Shown piece by piece: positions 61,901-64,000 of a stretch of DNA of 64,000 bases (position 1 is its first letter; the number at the start of each line of letters is the position of its first letter). Under the pieces are notes generated by a model, which was not told the DNA's origin, made no database searches, and was given only the letters and a program-made list of their open reading frames with translations. Location of the stretch: contig CP136895.1 in the NCBI GenBank assembly GCA_034359265.1, forward strand, positions 3,846,501-3,910,500, in the 5' to 3' direction. Made by a program: the position numbers and the translations under genes. This stretch comes from Canna indica (taxonomy: Eukaryota; Streptophyta; Magnoliopsida; Zingiberales; Cannaceae).

Positions 61901-64000
61901 ATGGATGCTTAGAGCGTTTTCTGTAGCGTGCAGAATCTGGTTCTCTGTTAAATTCTTTAGGTGCCCTGCTTTGTTGTCTTGGGTTAATCTCTTCTTCCAA
62001 TGGAAACCAACTTCCTTGTGGTTGAACAGGAGGAATTGAGACATGAAGAGGGGGAGAAACCGGAAATGAGGTAGTAGGCTCTCTATTGTCTTGACCGTGT
62101 TGCAAAATGAGAAGCCTTCTCCTCGTGTCTGGATCTAATTCTGATTCAGGAACCTCACCCTCTTCCCTAGCAGGAGAAGCTTGAAAACTAGGTTCTGAAA
62201 AGGACAATTGACCTAATGGCCTACCTACTGTAACAGACTGAGCAGATTGATTGTTTGGTAAAGGCAGCATTATTGGCATAGCAGTTAGTGAAGTTGTGTT
62301 GAATGAAGAAGGAATAACATGCTGCAGAGAAGATACTGGTCTAGGCCCAAAGTTACCAGCCATGGGCTGAACAGCTTGGACATTGCAACTAACTTCCTGT
62401 ACAAGTTCAAATTGATAGTTTACAACTAACTTCAGGTAAGAAAGTCGAAGAACAAATTTTGATGAAATCATAACAAAAAAAATGACCTTCATTCTCCTCT
62501 CAACCTCAGCATCTGCCATGCCATCCAAACAAAGTTGATCTTTGTTCACATTTAATGATGGAGTGTCATCCTGAATCAGAAAGAGAGAAACTTAAACACA
62601 AGCAGAGACAATATGAGGTTTAAACTTTAAACTGTAAATGTACCAACATTAAGCTTTACCTCTGATATTAAAAAGTTTCCCACATCTGGAGCAGGTGGAA
62701 AGTCTTTTATCTCGTCTTCATATAAAACTTCACCAATGCGTGGTAATATCCCCTCGTCAAATTCCCTAATAATAAAGCAAACAGACTCATGTCAAAAGAC
62801 TGTTAAGGACTTAAGGATCTGAAGATATGTCATTTCAGCATTGCATAAGTCATCAATCAATAAAGAACACCAATAACAAAGTAGTGTTACTTACTTGAAA
62901 AAACCACCTCTAACATTGCATGCAACGTTTCTGGCGACATATAAAACAGGGATACTGCTATTTGCCTATCAGATATTGGAAGTCATTAATATAAATAGAA
63001 CAAGTATGACCTAGATGGCTTTAAGATGACAAAAAGCTCAACCATGAAGGGATCTATCTTACCTCTGCTTGAGGAGCATAATATGGGGCAAAGGCAGGGA
63101 CAACGTGAACTCGAGATTGATCCTTTTCATCCCAGACTTTCAAGCGATCATCAATCACGAGCGCCATCTTCGGATGGCAGATTCCATCTTGGAAAACATT
63201 AAGCAGTGATTTTCTTGATCCTATTAGAAGACAATACCCAACATACAAGAATCATATAAGGTAGGCCCCTAGGGAACAGCAGATAATACAAAAATAGAAT
63301 TCATCAGATATATAGTATGTAAAAAATATGTAAATCCTTGACAATTACGCCATGCAATTTAATAGAACAAGATTTACACCTGAGATACCTGATTTAACAC
63401 AAACTATCCGGTCAAGTAGCTTTGAAGAATTGATCAAACTTGATTCCGGGTCCAAAAGTCTCCACATTTCCAAAGCATAATCTCTTTCGGCCATTGTACA
63501 AACATAGACCTCAAAACGCTTGCGACCTCTTGCTGTTAGATAACTCCGAAGATCTTCCCATGCAGGTCTTAATCGTACAAGCACACTTGTATCCCGTATC
63601 TAGAAAAATGGCCTTGAACCAATTAATTGAAAATTGTTTTTATTAATCAAGACAAGAATGAAAGGAACTCTTCTATATGTTATAAAGATAAAATATACAA
63701 GCAATTATGCATATAAAGAATAACGCTCAAGATTAAGTACATTTTTTAGCATAAATTACTGATGGTTTTGAAAGCAAAAATGACCTCCACGGAATCTCAA
63801 ACAGATGCTAGATCATATTTGAAATCTTAATCAGCAGAAAAGAGCAGAGAAATGATGAGAGGAACTTCAATGCAAGGGAAATCAGATAAATGAAAGAAAA
63901 TGTATAGTATATTTACAAAATAACAGTAAGAAGCATACCATTGGATTTACACGTGTTAGAATGATGTTTTTCTCCTGTAGTCTGATTACTGGACGTGTAA
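55935..64000 (-). CDS. CPL1: CPL1-type RNA polymerase II CTD phosphatase, C-terminal 728 aa (partial, 16 exons visible)
   Basis: Exons (high to low): 63939-64000 (open), 63389-63599, 63063-63220, 62895-62965, 62660-62765, 62487-62570, 61827-62396, 61677-61740, 60626-60759, 60453-60506, 59435-59531, 58904-59136, 58730-58816, 57750-57815, 56881-56960, 55935-56046. All phases agree. The FCP1 domain remainder ([52 protein letters not shown]) is followed by the linker [20 protein letters not shown]. Two dsRNA-binding domains follow ([13 protein letters not shown] to [29 protein letters not shown] to [14 protein letters not shown]), then a basic NKRFKPDF end. Arabidopsis CPL1/FRY2 dephosphorylates CTD Ser5 and HYL1, affecting stress-gene expression and microRNA processing. 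The catalytic DxDxT motif lies beyond the window edge. Confidence 0.95.
59728..59825. repeat. 49-bp tandem duplication in a CPL1 intron
   Basis: Two adjacent 49-base units (gaaagaatgca(g/a)aaaaagg... to gtcaatt) differ at only a few positions. They lie in the intron between the exons at 60453-60506 and 59435-59531. A recent duplication, with no apparent function. Confidence 0.85.

Noticed and set aside
1..64000. CRISPR arrays, bacterial operons or phage functions
   Set aside because: The window has spliced plant genes throughout; the repeats are transposons and local duplications, not regularly spaced arrays.

Overview
This window is nuclear DNA from a flowering plant. The genes carry canonical GT..AG introns, the spacers are AT-rich and crowded with small transposons, and one stretch is a degraded copy of plastid rps16. 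Several genes have very GC-rich 5' coding ends (BRO1 exon 1, the WD40 gene, POR, the DUF1218 gene), which suggests a monocot, possibly outside the grasses. I cannot name the species.

Layout. (1) 1-131 looks like the 3' end of an unidentified + strand gene. (2) 1388-9522, minus: a complete eight-exon BRO1/ALIX homologue (858 aa). (3) 9247-15400 is a composite island. A Mutator-like element with a 9-bp target-site duplication (TSD) and ~63-bp inverted ends sits about 0.4 kb upstream of the BRO1 start. It carries a piece of plastid rps16 (exon 2 plus intron) and a repeat family with a nested hAT-like element. A 1.2-kb tandem duplication then copied BRO1 exon 1, its promoter, the element end and the plastid DNA. 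(4) 18892-19624, plus: a DUF1218 membrane protein (183 aa). (5) 20-28 kb: a possible non-coding transcription unit with a diverged duplicated block, a Tourist-like element with a hAT-like element nested in it, and another MITE. (6) 28851-30092, plus: an intronless AP2/ERF factor of the DREB A-6/RAP2.4 type. (7) 30-46 kb has no convincing gene; it holds LINE and SINE remnants and at least four small hAT-like elements with 8-bp TSDs. (8) 46020-49920, plus: a plant WDR44-like WD40 protein (843 aa). (9) 51381-54811, plus: light-dependent protochlorophyllide oxidoreductase (396 aa) with a probable hAT insertion in its last intron. (10) 55935-64000, minus and open at the right edge: the C-terminal 728 aa of a CPL1-type RNA polymerase II CTD phosphatase with FCP1 and two dsRNA-binding domains.

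The genes are unrelated housekeeping or regulatory genes (endosomal sorting, wall/membrane, transcription, chlorophyll synthesis, CTD dephosphorylation) and do not form a pathway cluster. I found no clearly new biochemical system. The most unusual structure is the layered BRO1-promoter / Mutator-like element / plastid-DNA duplication, which makes a predicted chimeric reading frame. Next is a cohort of small hAT-like elements whose interiors are each built from a different reiterated motif.
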